Notes: a model not told the origin generated them from the letters alone. A stretch of 64,000 bases of DNA from Microbacterium imperiale (GCF_017876655.1 NZ_JAGIOK010000001.1:2790001-2854000), one strand, 5' to 3'; shown: positions 8,954-16,949, numbered from the stretch's first letter. A program made the numbers and translations.

Positions 8954-9883
8954 TCACGCGGTCGAGCCGTCGTCGGAGCCCACCACCTGATGCCAGTCCG
9001 GCAGCGGGTCGGGCAGGGTCCGCCACCGGGCGGGCCCTGCCGCCAGCTCGCCGTCGTCGAGCACGGCCTCGTCGAGCACCTGACGGAGGCGGCCGGGGTT
9101 GAGATCGATGCCTGTCATCGCGAGATCCTGTCCGACGTCGTCGAGGCCGTGCCCCGCATCCAGCGGATCGATCCACATCGCCGACCCGGCCTGCTCCCAG
9201 CGGGCCGGTGTTCCCGCCCGTGTCGCGAGCCGGCAGACGCCCACCGAGCGAAGCAGGATGCCGCAGGCGCCGGAGTCGAGGATCTCGAGCGCCCGAACGA
9301 GCCGAGCGGGGTGGAAGGGCCGCAGCTGCTCGTACCGCAGCGTCGTGACGCGGCGGTCGGTGAGGAACGGCTCGTGCTCGCCGTTGAGTACACGCGTCCA
9401 CCCCGCGCGATCGTCGCGGGGCCCCACGGGGAGGGTCGTTCCGAAGCCCAGCGCCGCCAGGTCGTCGCGGACGCCGCGGCTTAGTCGCACGCGCGCGGTC
9501 GGCGCCAGGTGCGACGCGACGGCCATGAGGATCGACAGGTCGGCGGTGGGCAGGCGCTCCCAGTTGACGATGACGACGGCGCTCGCGCCCTCGATGAGCT
9601 GAGCCGCCAGCCGAGCGCGAGCGCCGACGTCGGCGCGGGCGTCGCCGTCGGGCACGGTGCGGCGCACGGGTGCGTCGTCGCGGAGGTCGTCGAGAGCGTG
9701 GCGGGCATCGACGACGCAGAGGGTGTCCATGCCGTGCAGGGTCGAATGGACCAGGAGGGGATCGGCGGCGCTCGGCAGATCGATGACGTGCAGTGAGCGG
9801 TGGCGTCCGGCTGCGGCGCCCAGCCGCGCGTAGCGACGGCGTTCGGCGCTGCAGACTCCGGTGATGGCGAGATGTGTGGTCAC
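8954..9883 (-). CDS. Degenerate COG0523 (CobW-like) protein
   Basis: A 309-residue protein matching the middle and C-terminal part of COG0523 metal-handling GTPases: a VDA strand (TLCVVDARHALDDL), a region equivalent to 'QIEFADVVLLNKTDL' that here reads QLIEGASAVVIVNWERL, and a CobW C-terminal domain with RPFHPARLVRALEIL and LRSVGVCRLATR. The Walker A P-loop (GxxGxGKTT) and the CxCC metal motif are absent, and the guanine-binding NKxD has become NWER, so GTP hydrolysis is probably lost. GTG at 9883 has GGAAAG about 6 bases upstream. Divergent from a zinc-free L36 gene across a Zur-type box, so a role in zinc starvation is likely. It could be a metal-binding scaffold rather than an enzyme. Confidence 0.75.
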   Translation of the reverse strand: MTTHLAITGVCSAERRRYARLGAAAGRHRSLHVIDLPSAADPLLVHSTLHGMDTLCVVDARHALDDLRDDAPVRRTVPDGDARADVGARARLAAQLIEGASAVVIVNWERLPTADLSILMAVASHLAPTARVRLSRGVRDDLAALGFGTTLPVGPRDDRAGWTRVLNGEHEPFLTDRRVTTLRYEQLRPFHPARLVRALEILDSGACGILLRSVGVCRLATRAGTPARWEQAGSAMWIDPLDAGHGLDDVGQDLAMTGIDLNPGRLRQVLDEAVLDDGELAAGPARWRTLPDPLPDWHQVVGSDDGSTA

Positions 9884-9931
9884 GGCGTGCTTTCCGACTT
9901 GTGATGCTTCGATGCCCACCGTACCTTGTTG

Positions 9932-9948
9932 TTGATAAGTATTCTCAA
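9932..9948. promoter_or_regulatory. Zur box between the COG0523-like gene and rpmJ
   Basis: TTGATAAGTATTCTCAA is an imperfect AT-rich palindrome in a very GC-rich setting. Its 15-bp core (9933-9947) matches the actinobacterial Zur consensus TGAAAATGATTTTCA at 11 of 15 positions. It lies just upstream of the AGGAGG of rpmJ, where zinc-bound Zur would block transcription. Confidence 0.65.
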
Positions 9949-9960
9949 TAGGAGGTCGGC

Positions 9961-10083
9961 ATGAAGGTTCGCGCATCGATCAAGTCGTTGAAGGAGCAGC
10001 CGGGCGCGCAGGTCGTGCGTCGTCGCGGCCGCGTGTACGTGATCAACAAGCTCAACCCGCGGTTCAAGGGTCGGCAGGGATGA
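9961..10083 (+). CDS. rpmJ: Zinc-independent 50S ribosomal protein L36 (C- paralogue)
   Basis: A 40-residue basic protein starting [21 protein letters not shown] and ending in the conserved [13 protein letters not shown]. It has no cysteine at all, so it is the C- form of L36 that replaces the zinc-ribbon C+ form and frees ribosomal zinc under starvation. ATG at 9961 follows a strong AGGAGG (9950-9955). The Zur-type box directly upstream and the divergent COG0523-like gene support zinc regulation. The gene is short but the family match is clear. Confidence 0.93.
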   Translation: MKVRASIKSLKEQPGAQVVRRRGRVYVINKLNPRFKGRQG

Positions 10084-10161
10084 GCGCGACCGTCGCGCCC
10101 GCACATCGGTGACACGGCGGCGGCCGGGAGGCAAGCGCTCGTCGGTGTCGGCTCGGGCCGC

Positions 10162-10174
10162 TAGCGTGTGCGAC
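10162..10174 (+). promoter_or_regulatory. Leaderless promoter of the PEP-mutase family gene
   Basis: TAGCGT at 10162-10167 ends 7 bases before the ATG at 10175, the spacing expected when transcription starts on the start codon. Confidence 0.55.
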
Positions 10175-10954
10175 ATGAGCACCCCCGCTGAGCGCGCCCA
10201 GACCCTGTCCGAACTCCACGCCGCCCCCGAGATCCTGCGGGTGGTGAACGTGTGGGACGTCGTGTCGGCCGAGGCGATCCTCGCCCTGCCCGAGACCCGG
10301 GCCATCGCGACCGCCGGCCACTCGATCGCCGCCACCTTCGGGTACGAGGACGGCACCGACATCCCCCTCGACCTCGTCCTCGATATGGTCGGCCGCATCG
10401 TGTCGGTCGCCGGCGACATTCCCGTGACGGCCGACCTCGACGCCGGTTTCGGCGACCCGGGCGAGACCACCCGCCGCGCGATCGGTGTCGGCATCGTCGG
10501 TGCGAACGTCGAGGACCGCTTGCAGCCGCTCGCCGACTCGGTCGCCGCCGTCGAGGCGATCGTGCGCGCCGGCGAGGCCGAGGGCGTTCCGTTCGCCCTG
10601 AACGCCCGCACGGACGCCTTCGTCCGCGCCGGTGACCGCTCCACCGAGGAGTCGATCGCCGACGCCATCGAGCGCGGACGCGCGTACCTCGACGCCGGCG
10701 CCGACCTCGTGTTCGTCCCCGGAGTCCTCGACGCCGACATCACCCGCCGACTCGTCGACGGACTCGGTGAGCGCAAGCTGAGCGTCATCGGCCTGCCGGG
10801 TGCGCTGACGGCGAGCGAGTACGAAGACCTGGGCGTCGCCCGCATCTCGTACGGGCCCACGACGCAGCGGGTCGCGCTGACGGCGCTGCAGGATGTCGCC
10901 CAGCAGCTCTACGCGAACGGTGTCATCCCGCCGTCGACCCGCCCGCTGAACTGA
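10175..10954 (+). CDS. Isocitrate lyase/PEP mutase superfamily enzyme
   Basis: A 259-residue TIM-barrel protein of the ICL/PEPM superfamily, enzymes that make or break C-C or C-P bonds in 2-oxo acids. Visible are NVWDVVSAEAI near residue 28, ATAGHSIAATFGY near 46-58, VTADLDAGFGDP near 86-97 (metal-binding Asp pair), GANVEDR near 109-115 and NARTDAFV near 145. The 2-methylisocitrate lyase KKCGH-type catalytic loop is not seen, so it may be an oxaloacetate decarboxylase-like or phosphonopyruvate-type member; substrate cannot be fixed. ATG 10175 is chosen because a -10 TAGCGT lies 7 bases ahead. Single gene, convergent with the next one across a perfect hairpin. Confidence 0.85.
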   Translation: MSTPAERAQTLSELHAAPEILRVVNVWDVVSAEAILALPETRAIATAGHSIAATFGYEDGTDIPLDLVLDMVGRIVSVAGDIPVTADLDAGFGDPGETTRRAIGVGIVGANVEDRLQPLADSVAAVEAIVRAGEAEGVPFALNARTDAFVRAGDRSTEESIADAIERGRAYLDAGADLVFVPGVLDADITRRLVDGLGERKLSVIGLPGALTASEYEDLGVARISYGPTTQRVALTALQDVAQQLYANGVIPPSTRPLN

Positions 10955-10961
10955 CGCGGCG

Positions 10962-10996
10962 GGCGCGCCGCGGCATCCGAGCAGCCGCGGCGCGCC
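10962..10996. terminator. Bidirectional hairpin between convergent genes
   Basis: Perfect 13-bp stem GGCGCGCCGCGGC / GCCGCGGCGCGCC with a 9-nt loop, lying between the stops of two convergent genes. No U-tract follows, but such GC stems are the usual terminators in this kind of genome. Confidence 0.65.
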
Positions 10997-11006
10997 GTGC
11001 GTCATG

Positions 11007-11864
11007 TCAGGCCAGCGCCACGCGCAGTCCGTCGGCGAACCGGGTCGTCGGGCGCCCGATGAGGCCCGCGAGCGGGCTGTCGGAGACGTCGAGGACGCCC
11101 TCGCGGATGCCGGTGTCGATCCCGGCGACGAAGGCGGCCGTGCCCTCGTCGAGCCCGGCGCCCGTGAGCGCGGCGATGTGCTCGGCCGTGGTCAGTCGCG
11201 CGTACGCGACGTCGCGACCGACGACCTCGGATGCGGCCGCCGCGATGTCGTCGTAGGTGACCGGGGTGTCGCCGGCGAACTCGTAGACCTGTCCGATGTG
11301 TCCCTCCTCAAGGAGCACGACGGCCGCACCCTCGGCGAAGTCGGCGCGGGTCGCCGGCGAGATGCGCGCGTCACCCACGGACGCGGCGATGACGCCGGTG
11401 TCAGCGGACCGCTGCACGTCGGGGACGTAGTTCTCGACGTACCAGTTGTTGCGGACGATCACGGCGGGGATGCCGCTCGCGGCGATCGCCTGCTCGGTCG
11501 CGCGATGGTCGGCTCCGAGCGCCCAATCGAAGCTGCTCGCTTTCGGGGCGCTCGTGTACACGAGCTTGCTCACGCCCGCGGCCGCCGCGGCGTCGATGAC
11601 GTTCCGGTGTCCGTCGAGGCGAGCGCCCGGCTCGGACCCGGAGATCAGCAGCACCGACTCCACGTCCGCCAGGGCGGCTTCCAGCGACGCCGGGTCGTCG
11701 TAGTCGACGTGCGCCGTGCGTACGCCGCGATCGGCGAGATCGGCGACCCGCGACAGGTCGCGTGCGCCGGCGACGATGGTGCCGGGTGCCGCGCCGCGGG
11801 TGAGCAGCGCGTCGACGACGAGGTGGCCGAGCTGTCCGCTGGCGCCGGTGATGAGGATCGTCAT
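11007..11864 (-). CDS. NmrA/QorB-like NAD(P)H-binding reductase
   Basis: A 285-residue atypical short-chain dehydrogenase. The Rossmann motif TGASGQLGHLVVDALL is at residues 6-21, and the NmrA-like core follows (VLLISGSEPGARLDGHRNVI near 90-110, YTSAPKA near 122). It resembles E. coli QorB/YtfG, NADPH quinone reductases for electrophile stress. ATG at 11864 is preceded by GAAAGGAA. The divergent neighbour is an HxlR regulator, the same pairing as ytfG/ytfH, so the regulator probably controls this gene in response to quinones or aldehydes. Good family match; the substrate is inferred. Confidence 0.88.
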   Translation of the reverse strand: MTILITGASGQLGHLVVDALLTRGAAPGTIVAGARDLSRVADLADRGVRTAHVDYDDPASLEAALADVESVLLISGSEPGARLDGHRNVIDAAAAAGVSKLVYTSAPKASSFDWALGADHRATEQAIAASGIPAVIVRNNWYVENYVPDVQRSADTGVIAASVGDARISPATRADFAEGAAVVLLEEGHIGQVYEFAGDTPVTYDDIAAAASEVVGRDVAYARLTTAEHIAALTGAGLDEGTAAFVAGIDTGIREGVLDVSDSPLAGLIGRPTTRFADGLRVALA

Positions 11865-11931
11865 GGTGTTCCTTTCGGTCGGGTGATCCTCGGCGTCAAC
11901 CGCGCTCGCCGTCAGCGGCATTCCCGCCGTT

Positions 11932-11960
11932 GGGTACCCACTTTCCGGTAAGCTACCCAC
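11932..11960. promoter_or_regulatory. Putative HxlR operator with leaderless promoter
   Basis: GGGTACCCAC (11932-11941) and GCTACCCAC (11952-11960) share the direct repeat TACCCAC 19 bp apart, about two helical turns. Between them TAAGCT (11949-11954) is a -10 hexamer 6 bases before the GTG of the HxlR gene. A regulator bound here would cover its own promoter and the divergent reductase promoter. Confidence 0.5.
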
Positions 11961-12341
11961 GTGACGGTGAGTTTCGCGGAATTGCAGCAGCGCTCGGATC
12001 GGGCATTCACCGAGAGCTGCCCGACGCGCGTCGTGCTCGACCACGTGATGAGCAAATGGGGCGTGCTGGTGCTTCTCGCACTCACCGACGGCACGGCCCG
12101 ATGGGGCGAGCTGCGCCGGTCCGTCGCGGGCATCAGCGAGAAGATGCTCGCATCGACGCTGCGAACGCTCGAGGCGGACGGCATCGTCCGGCGCACGGCC
12201 TACCCCGAGGTCCCGCCCCGGGTCGAATACGCGCTGACCCCCCGCGGCGACGAGCTGATGGAGCGCATGATGCCCCTCATGGAGTGGGTCGCCGACAACG
12301 CCGACGAGATCGTCGAGCAGGGCGCCCGGCCGGTTGCCTGA
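11961..12341 (+). CDS. HxlR family transcriptional regulator
   Basis: A 126-residue winged helix-turn-helix protein of the HxlR family. Residues 15-35 carry the typical CPTRVVLDHVMSKWGVLVLL block including Cys20, a potential redox or electrophile sensor, followed by RWGELRRSVAGISEKMLASTL (recognition helix), GIVRRTAYPEVPPRVEYALT (wing) and a C-terminal dimer helix. It is transcribed divergently from the NmrA-type reductase, which it likely represses. GTG at 11961 sits 6 bases after a TAAGCT -10 element, so its mRNA is probably leaderless. Confidence 0.92.
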   Translation: MTVSFAELQQRSDRAFTESCPTRVVLDHVMSKWGVLVLLALTDGTARWGELRRSVAGISEKMLASTLRTLEADGIVRRTAYPEVPPRVEYALTPRGDELMERMMPLMEWVADNADEIVEQGARPVA

Positions 12342-12385
12342 ACACCGCCCGGGAATGCCGCGGCAGGGGTTCCGCCCGGCGCGTC

Positions 12386-12409
12386 AGCGATATATCGTCG
12401 AGTATCGCT
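12386..12409. promoter_or_regulatory. Putative PadR autoregulatory operator
   Basis: Inverted repeat AGCGATA (12386-12392) and TATCGCT (12403-12409), with the nested perfect palindrome CGATATATCG at the left side, in an AT-rich patch 28 bases before the PadR start. Size, symmetry and place fit a PadR dimer site controlling its own gene. Confidence 0.5.
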
Positions 12410-12436
12410 AACGCATCGACGACCCGGGAGGTCAGC

Positions 12437-13021
12437 ATGAGCGGAACATTCCCCAACGGCGGTTTCGGCGGCCGAGACAGCATCTTCGGCGGACGCGGCG
12501 GCTTCAACGTCTCCGACCTCGGAAACAACGTCTTCGAGGCGTTCGACCAGCTGCGTTCGACCTTCGAACAGAAGGTCAACACGCGCGTCGGCCGCGGCGA
12601 CGTCCGCGCTGCGGTGCTCGCGCTGCTCGCCGAGCAGCCGATGCACGGCTACCAGATCATCCACGAGATCGACCAGCGCAGCGGGGGCTCGTGGAAGCCC
12701 AGCGCCGGCTCGGTCTACCCCACCCTGCAGCTGCTCTCTGACGAGGGACTCATCAGCGCGCAGGAATCGAACGGTCGCAAGACCTACTCGCTGACCGAGG
12801 CCGGTCGCGCCGCGGCGACCGAGTCCGGCGAGAAGCCCGCCCCCTGGGAGGGCACGAGCCGCGACCACAGCCGCGTGACGGCGCTGCCGAAGGCCGGCGT
12901 CGAGCTGGCTCAGGCCGCCGCTCAGGTCGGTCGCAGCGGTTCGCCTGAGCAGGTGCAGCAGGCCGTCGAGATCCTCGACGACGCGCGCCGCAAGCTGTAC
13001 GCCCTGCTCGCGCAGGCTTGA
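12437..13021 (+). CDS. PadR family transcriptional regulator
   Basis: A 194-residue regulator. A Gly-rich N-terminal tail (about 1-45) precedes a PadR winged helix: VRAAVLALLAEQPMHGYQII near 56-75, SAGSVYPTLQLLSDEGLI near 95-112 and NGRKTYSLTEAGRA near 118-131, then a C-terminal region with a dimer helix. PadR proteins repress detoxification or membrane-stress genes and usually themselves. ATG at 12437 follows GGGAGG. A palindrome just upstream is the likely own operator. The next gene encodes a UbiB-like kinase and may be co-transcribed; its link to PadR is unclear. Confidence 0.9.
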   Translation: MSGTFPNGGFGGRDSIFGGRGGFNVSDLGNNVFEAFDQLRSTFEQKVNTRVGRGDVRAAVLALLAEQPMHGYQIIHEIDQRSGGSWKPSAGSVYPTLQLLSDEGLISAQESNGRKTYSLTEAGRAAATESGEKPAPWEGTSRDHSRVTALPKAGVELAQAAAQVGRSGSPEQVQQAVEILDDARRKLYALLAQA

Positions 13022-13092
13022 CCGGGGTGGCCTCGGCCCACCCGCATCCGTCCGCATCACCCGGCGCGCGACCCGCGCCGGGTGATGCGCGC

Positions 13093-14781
13093 ATGCGCGC
13101 CCGCTACCGTCGGATCCTGCGGTTCGCCGCGCGCGCACTCGTGCAGACGTGGTGGTTCGAGCTCGTGCTGCCGCGTTTCGGGCTGCAGCGGCTCGCCGAC
13201 CGCCGTCGCGCTGCGCGCATGCGCCGCCTGGCGCGACGGTTCCATGTGCTCGCGGTCGGGCTCGGCGGGCTGATGATCAAGGTCGGGCAGTTCATGTCCT
13301 CTCGGCTCGACGTGCTGCCGCCCGAGGTCACGTCGGAGCTCGCGGGACTGCAGGACGAGGTGCCCGCCGTACCGTTCGCGCAGATCCGAGCCGCGGCCGA
13401 GGCGGAGCTCGGGATGCCCCTGAACCGGGCCTTCGCCTCGTTCGACGAGACGCCCGTGGCGGCGGCATCCCTCGGTCAGGCCCACCGAGCCCGGCTGACG
13501 CCGGAGCTGGCGCAGGATGCCGGCTTCGCCGACGTGATCGTGAAGGTGCAGCGTCCGGGCATCCAGGCCATCGTCGACGTGGATCTGGCGGCGCTGCGCC
13601 GCGTCGCACGCTGGCTGCGCCGCATCCGCATCGTGGCCGAGCGCGCCGACATGCCCTCGCTCGTCGAGGAGTTCGCCGTCACGAGCCTCGAGGAGATCGA
13701 CTACCGGCACGAGGCGGCCAACGCCGAGCGTTTCCGCGCCGAGTTCGCCGACACCCGCCGCGTGACCGTGCCCGAGATCGCGTGGGAGCGTTCGACGGCG
13801 CGCGTGCTGACCCTCGCGGATGTCACCGCCATCAAGGTCACCGACGTCGAGGGCCTCCGTCGCGCCGGCATCGACCCGCGCGAGGTCGCATCGGCGTTCG
13901 CCTCGGTCATGTTCGACCAGTTCTTCGGATTCGGCTTCTTCCACGCCGATCCGCACCCCGGCAACGTGTTCGTCACCCTCGTGCCGCCGGATGAGCGGAG
14001 CGAGGGCGACCCGCCGTGGGTGCTGACCTTCATCGACTTCGGCATGATGGGCGAGATCCCGCCGAGCACGCGCGCGGCGCTGCGCACCGTGCTCGTCGCC
14101 GCGGCCGGCCGCGATGGACGGGGCCTGGTCGCGGGCATCGACCAGGTCGGGGCGCTGCTCCCATCGGCCGACGTGCGCGAGCTCGAGCGCGCGATGACGC
14201 AGCTGTTCGCCCGGTTCGGCGGCATGGGCTTCGCCGAGCTGAAGCAGGTCGACCCGCGCGAGTTCCGCGACTTCGCCGGCGAGTTCGGCGAGCTCGCTCG
14301 CGCCCTGCCGTTCCAGCTGCCCGAGAACTTCCTCCTCGTCATCCGTGCGGCCTCGCTGACGTCGGGGGTCTGCACCTCGATCGACCCCGCGTTCAACCTG
14401 TGGGACGCCGTCGAGCCCTACGCGACGCGGCTGCTGCGCGAGGAGCGCGGCGACCTCATGCGCGACGTGGCACAGCGGGCGATGACCCTCGCCGACGTCA
14501 CGATGCGACTGCCGCAGCGCCTGGACGGGCTCATCACCCACCTCGAGGACGGCAACCTCGACTTCGACAGCAGGCGCCTCGAACGCCGGATGTCGCGCCT
14601 CGAGCGCCTCGGCCGGCGGGCCGTGTCGGGCATTCTGTTCGCGGGCCTCCTCGTCGCGGGTGTCCTGCTGCGCTCCGATGACGAGGCATTCGGCACGGTG
14701 CTCATGGGTGCATCCGTACTGCCGCTCCTGCACGTGCTGTTCGCGGGTCTGTTCACCGGCGGCGGCGGGCGGCGCGAGTAG
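13093..14781 (+). CDS. ABC1/UbiB (AarF) family atypical kinase
   Basis: A 562-residue ABC1/ADCK/UbiB family protein, atypical kinase-fold ATPases linked to isoprenoid quinone and lipid metabolism. Motifs: the family-specific KVGQFMSS (KxGQ) near residue 62, AAASLGQAH near 122, VIVKVQRPG with the ATP-binding Lys near 150, HADPHPGN near 283 (catalytic loop) and FIDFGMMGEI near 313 (metal-binding DFG). Two hydrophobic segments close the protein (about 513-555), placing it at the membrane. ATG at 13093 is where homology starts; a TTG at 13018 overlapping the PadR stop and a GTG at 13027 are also in frame. The substrate is unknown; menaquinone maintenance is the likely context in this lineage. Confidence 0.88.
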   Translation: MRARYRRILRFAARALVQTWWFELVLPRFGLQRLADRRRAARMRRLARRFHVLAVGLGGLMIKVGQFMSSRLDVLPPEVTSELAGLQDEVPAVPFAQIRAAAEAELGMPLNRAFASFDETPVAAASLGQAHRARLTPELAQDAGFADVIVKVQRPGIQAIVDVDLAALRRVARWLRRIRIVAERADMPSLVEEFAVTSLEEIDYRHEAANAERFRAEFADTRRVTVPEIAWERSTARVLTLADVTAIKVTDVEGLRRAGIDPREVASAFASVMFDQFFGFGFFHADPHPGNVFVTLVPPDERSEGDPPWVLTFIDFGMMGEIPPSTRAALRTVLVAAAGRDGRGLVAGIDQVGALLPSADVRELERAMTQLFARFGGMGFAELKQVDPREFRDFAGEFGELARALPFQLPENFLLVIRAASLTSGVCTSIDPAFNLWDAVEPYATRLLREERGDLMRDVAQRAMTLADVTMRLPQRLDGLITHLEDGNLDFDSRRLERRMSRLERLGRRAVSGILFAGLLVAGVLLRSDDEAFGTVLMGASVLPLLHVLFAGLFTGGGGRRE

Positions 14782-14791
14782 CGTGGGCTCC
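14779..14791 (+). promoter_or_regulatory. Leaderless promoter of the Nudix gene, overlapping a stop codon
   Basis: TAGCGT at 14779-14784 ends 7 bases before the ATG at 14792. Its first three bases are the TAG stop of the upstream kinase gene. Confidence 0.55.
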
Positions 14792-15520
14792 ATGCCCCGC
14801 GATGCCTCGAGCCCCGCTGCGCGCGATCAGCTGCGAGCGCTCGTCGCTCGCGCGGCTCGCTCGGTCACCGGTGCCGGCTCGGGTGTCGCCGGCACGCCGG
14901 TCGGTTCGGCGGGCGCAGCGACGCCGCCCGGCACGCGCGCGGCCGCGGTCCTGGTGCTGTTCGGCGTGCTCGATGGCGCGCCGAGCGCTCACGCCCCCGA
15001 GGCGGCGGTGTCGCGCGATCTCGACGTGCTCCTGCTGGCGCGGGCCGCGACCCTGCGCTCGCATCCGGGGCAGGTGGCGCTGCCGGGCGGACGCATCGAT
15101 CCCAGCGACGCCGGCCCGGTCGCCGCGGCCCTGCGCGAGGCGCGCGAGGAGACCGGGCTCGACATCGCGGGCGTCGAGGTGCTCGGACAGCTCCCCGCGC
15201 TACCCCTGGAGTACTCGCGCCACCTCGTCACGCCGGTGCTCGCGTGGTGGCGCCGTCCCTCGCCGGTGCGGGTCGTCGACGTCGCCGAGTCGGCCGCGGT
15301 CTTCCGCGCGCCGGTCGCCGACCTGCTCTCGCCGGCCAACCGCGTCGTGACGGTGCTGAGCCGGGACGGCCAGGAATGGCGCGGACCGGGCTTCGTGGTG
15401 CACGACCCGGCCGGCGACCACCTCGTCTGGGGATTCACCGCCATGCTGCTGGACGGCGTCTTCGACGAGCTCGGCTGGACCGAGGACTGGGATCGCACCC
15501 GCGAGCTGCCGCTGCCCTGA
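14792..15520 (+). CDS. Nudix hydrolase, CoA pyrophosphatase type
   Basis: A 242-residue Nudix protein. The Nudix box runs GGRIDPSDAGPVAAALREAR then EETGLD (about 99-123), with the catalytic REAREE glutamates intact. Directly before it, LLLARAATLRSHPGQVALPG (about 80-99) is the UPF0035 signature that marks CoA diphosphatases (NUDT7/NUDT8/YeaB), enzymes that split CoA or acyl-CoA into phosphopantetheine and 3',5'-ADP. It has an Ala/Gly-rich N-terminal stretch of about 45 residues. ATG 14792 is supported by a -10 hexamer 7 bases ahead. Role: turnover or cleaning of CoA species in the cytosol. Confidence 0.9.
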   Translation: MPRDASSPAARDQLRALVARAARSVTGAGSGVAGTPVGSAGAATPPGTRAAAVLVLFGVLDGAPSAHAPEAAVSRDLDVLLLARAATLRSHPGQVALPGGRIDPSDAGPVAAALREAREETGLDIAGVEVLGQLPALPLEYSRHLVTPVLAWWRRPSPVRVVDVAESAAVFRAPVADLLSPANRVVTVLSRDGQEWRGPGFVVHDPAGDHLVWGFTAMLLDGVFDELGWTEDWDRTRELPLP

Positions 15521-15539
15521 CCGCGACACCGGCGACCGG

Positions 15540-16850
15540 TCAGAAGCGCCAGATGAGCGGCACGTAGAGCACGGCCGCGACCAGGAACAGCGCCGCCAAC
15601 GGCAGCCCGAGCCGCCAGTAGTCGCCGAATCGGTAGCCGCCCGGAGCCATCACCATGAGATTGGCGGGCGTCGCGACCGGAGTGAGGAAGGATGCCGCGC
15701 CCGCGACGGTCAGCGCCATGAGGAAGGGCAGGGCGCTGACCTCGAGCGTCGCGGCGATCGAGGCGGCGACCGGAGCGATGATCAGGACGGTGGCGACATT
15801 GGAGATGAACTGCCCCAGCACCACGACCGCGACGCAGACGACGAGGAGAGCCAGGTGAGGGTCGGCCTCGCCGACGACCGAGAGCAGCCCGGCGGCGACG
15901 ACGTCGGCCGCGCCCGTCTCGAGGAAAGCGACCGACAGCGGGATCATGCCGGCGATGAGCACGAGGGTCGTCCACGAGATGCCGTGGTACAGGTCGGGCA
16001 GTCGCACGACGCGCGTGGCGACGACCGCGGCGGCGGCGGCCAGGCCCGCCACCGCGGGCGGCGCGACGCCGGTTGCGAGCAGCACGACCATCGCCGCCGT
16101 GATGACGAGGGTGCGGCGCGATCCGCGGCCCAATCGCGTGTCCGTCACGGTGGTGACGGCGCCGGTCCGCACCGACTCGGGCAGCAGCGAAAGGGTCTCG
16201 GTCTCGCGTTCCGTGTGCGTGGCGGGCGCCGCGTCCGGACCATGGTGCGGCAGCAGCCGGGGGCCGAGGACGATGATGACGGCGATCGTGGCGGCCACCA
16301 GCGGTATGCCGACCAGCGCGAACTCGAAGAAGCCGAAGGGGCGGCCTGCCTCGGTCGCGGCGAGGTCTGATACGACGACGTTGACGGGGGTACCGGTCAG
16401 CGTCAGCAGAGATGCGGCCGAAGCGACGAAGGCGAGCGGGATCATGAGCTGGGACGTCGGCACCTTTGCCCGCCGGGCGATGACCGCGGCGACCGGGATG
16501 AGGGCCGCAACGGCCCCGTTGATGCTGATGAGCGCGGTGAGGACCGCGACGATGCCGCCGACCCAGAGCAGGATTCGGCCGCGCCGCGTGCCCGCCCGGG
16601 CGAGGATCACGCTGCCGACCCACCGGGTGACCCCACTGGTGTCGAGCGCGCTGGCCAGCACGAACAAGCTCGCGATGAACAGCACGGTCGGGTCGCCGAA
16701 TCCGGCGAGGGCTTCGGGTAGGGTCAGGACCCCCGTCGCCCACAGCGCCAGCGCGACTCCCACGGCCACGATCTCCAGAGGGACGCGGGCGGAGAGGAAC
16801 GCGACGATCGCGGCGGCGAGGATCAGGAATGTCGCGACGATCGGGTCCAC
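15540..16850 (-). CDS. SLC13/ArsB-type anion permease
   Basis: A 436-residue membrane protein of the ion transporter superfamily (SLC13/DASS or CitMHS-like). It has about 11 hydrophobic segments with duplicated re-entrant signatures: SINGAVAALIPVAAVIARR followed by LTLTGTPVNVVVSD in the first half, and SNVATVLIIAPVAASIA followed by LTPVATPANLMVMAPGGYRF in the second half. These N-x-(A/V) and TP-x-N motifs bind the carboxylate and cations in DASS proteins. The substrate may be a dicarboxylate, citrate or sulfate. It is short for DASS and lacks the TrkA_C insert of many bacterial members. GTG 16850 is supported by a -10 TAGCGT 7 bases ahead. Convergent with the Nudix gene. Confidence 0.85.
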   Translation of the reverse strand: MDPIVATFLILAAAIVAFLSARVPLEIVAVGVALALWATGVLTLPEALAGFGDPTVLFIASLFVLASALDTSGVTRWVGSVILARAGTRRGRILLWVGGIVAVLTALISINGAVAALIPVAAVIARRAKVPTSQLMIPLAFVASAASLLTLTGTPVNVVVSDLAATEAGRPFGFFEFALVGIPLVAATIAVIIVLGPRLLPHHGPDAAPATHTERETETLSLLPESVRTGAVTTVTDTRLGRGSRRTLVITAAMVVLLATGVAPPAVAGLAAAAAVVATRVVRLPDLYHGISWTTLVLIAGMIPLSVAFLETGAADVVAAGLLSVVGEADPHLALLVVCVAVVVLGQFISNVATVLIIAPVAASIAATLEVSALPFLMALTVAGAASFLTPVATPANLMVMAPGGYRFGDYWRLGLPLAALFLVAAVLYVPLIWRF

Positions 16851-16863
16851 GCGCTCCACGCTA
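16851..16863 (-). promoter_or_regulatory. Leaderless promoter of the SLC13-type permease
   Basis: On the minus strand TAGCGT (16863-16858) ends 7 bases before the GTG at 16850. Confidence 0.55.
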
Positions 16864-16949
16864 CTGGGGGCCTCCTCAGAATCCGCCGGGACGACGGGCT
16901 CCGCCGTGCGGGGGAGGCGCTGCGACGCCGGAGGCGGCAGGCTCGAAGC

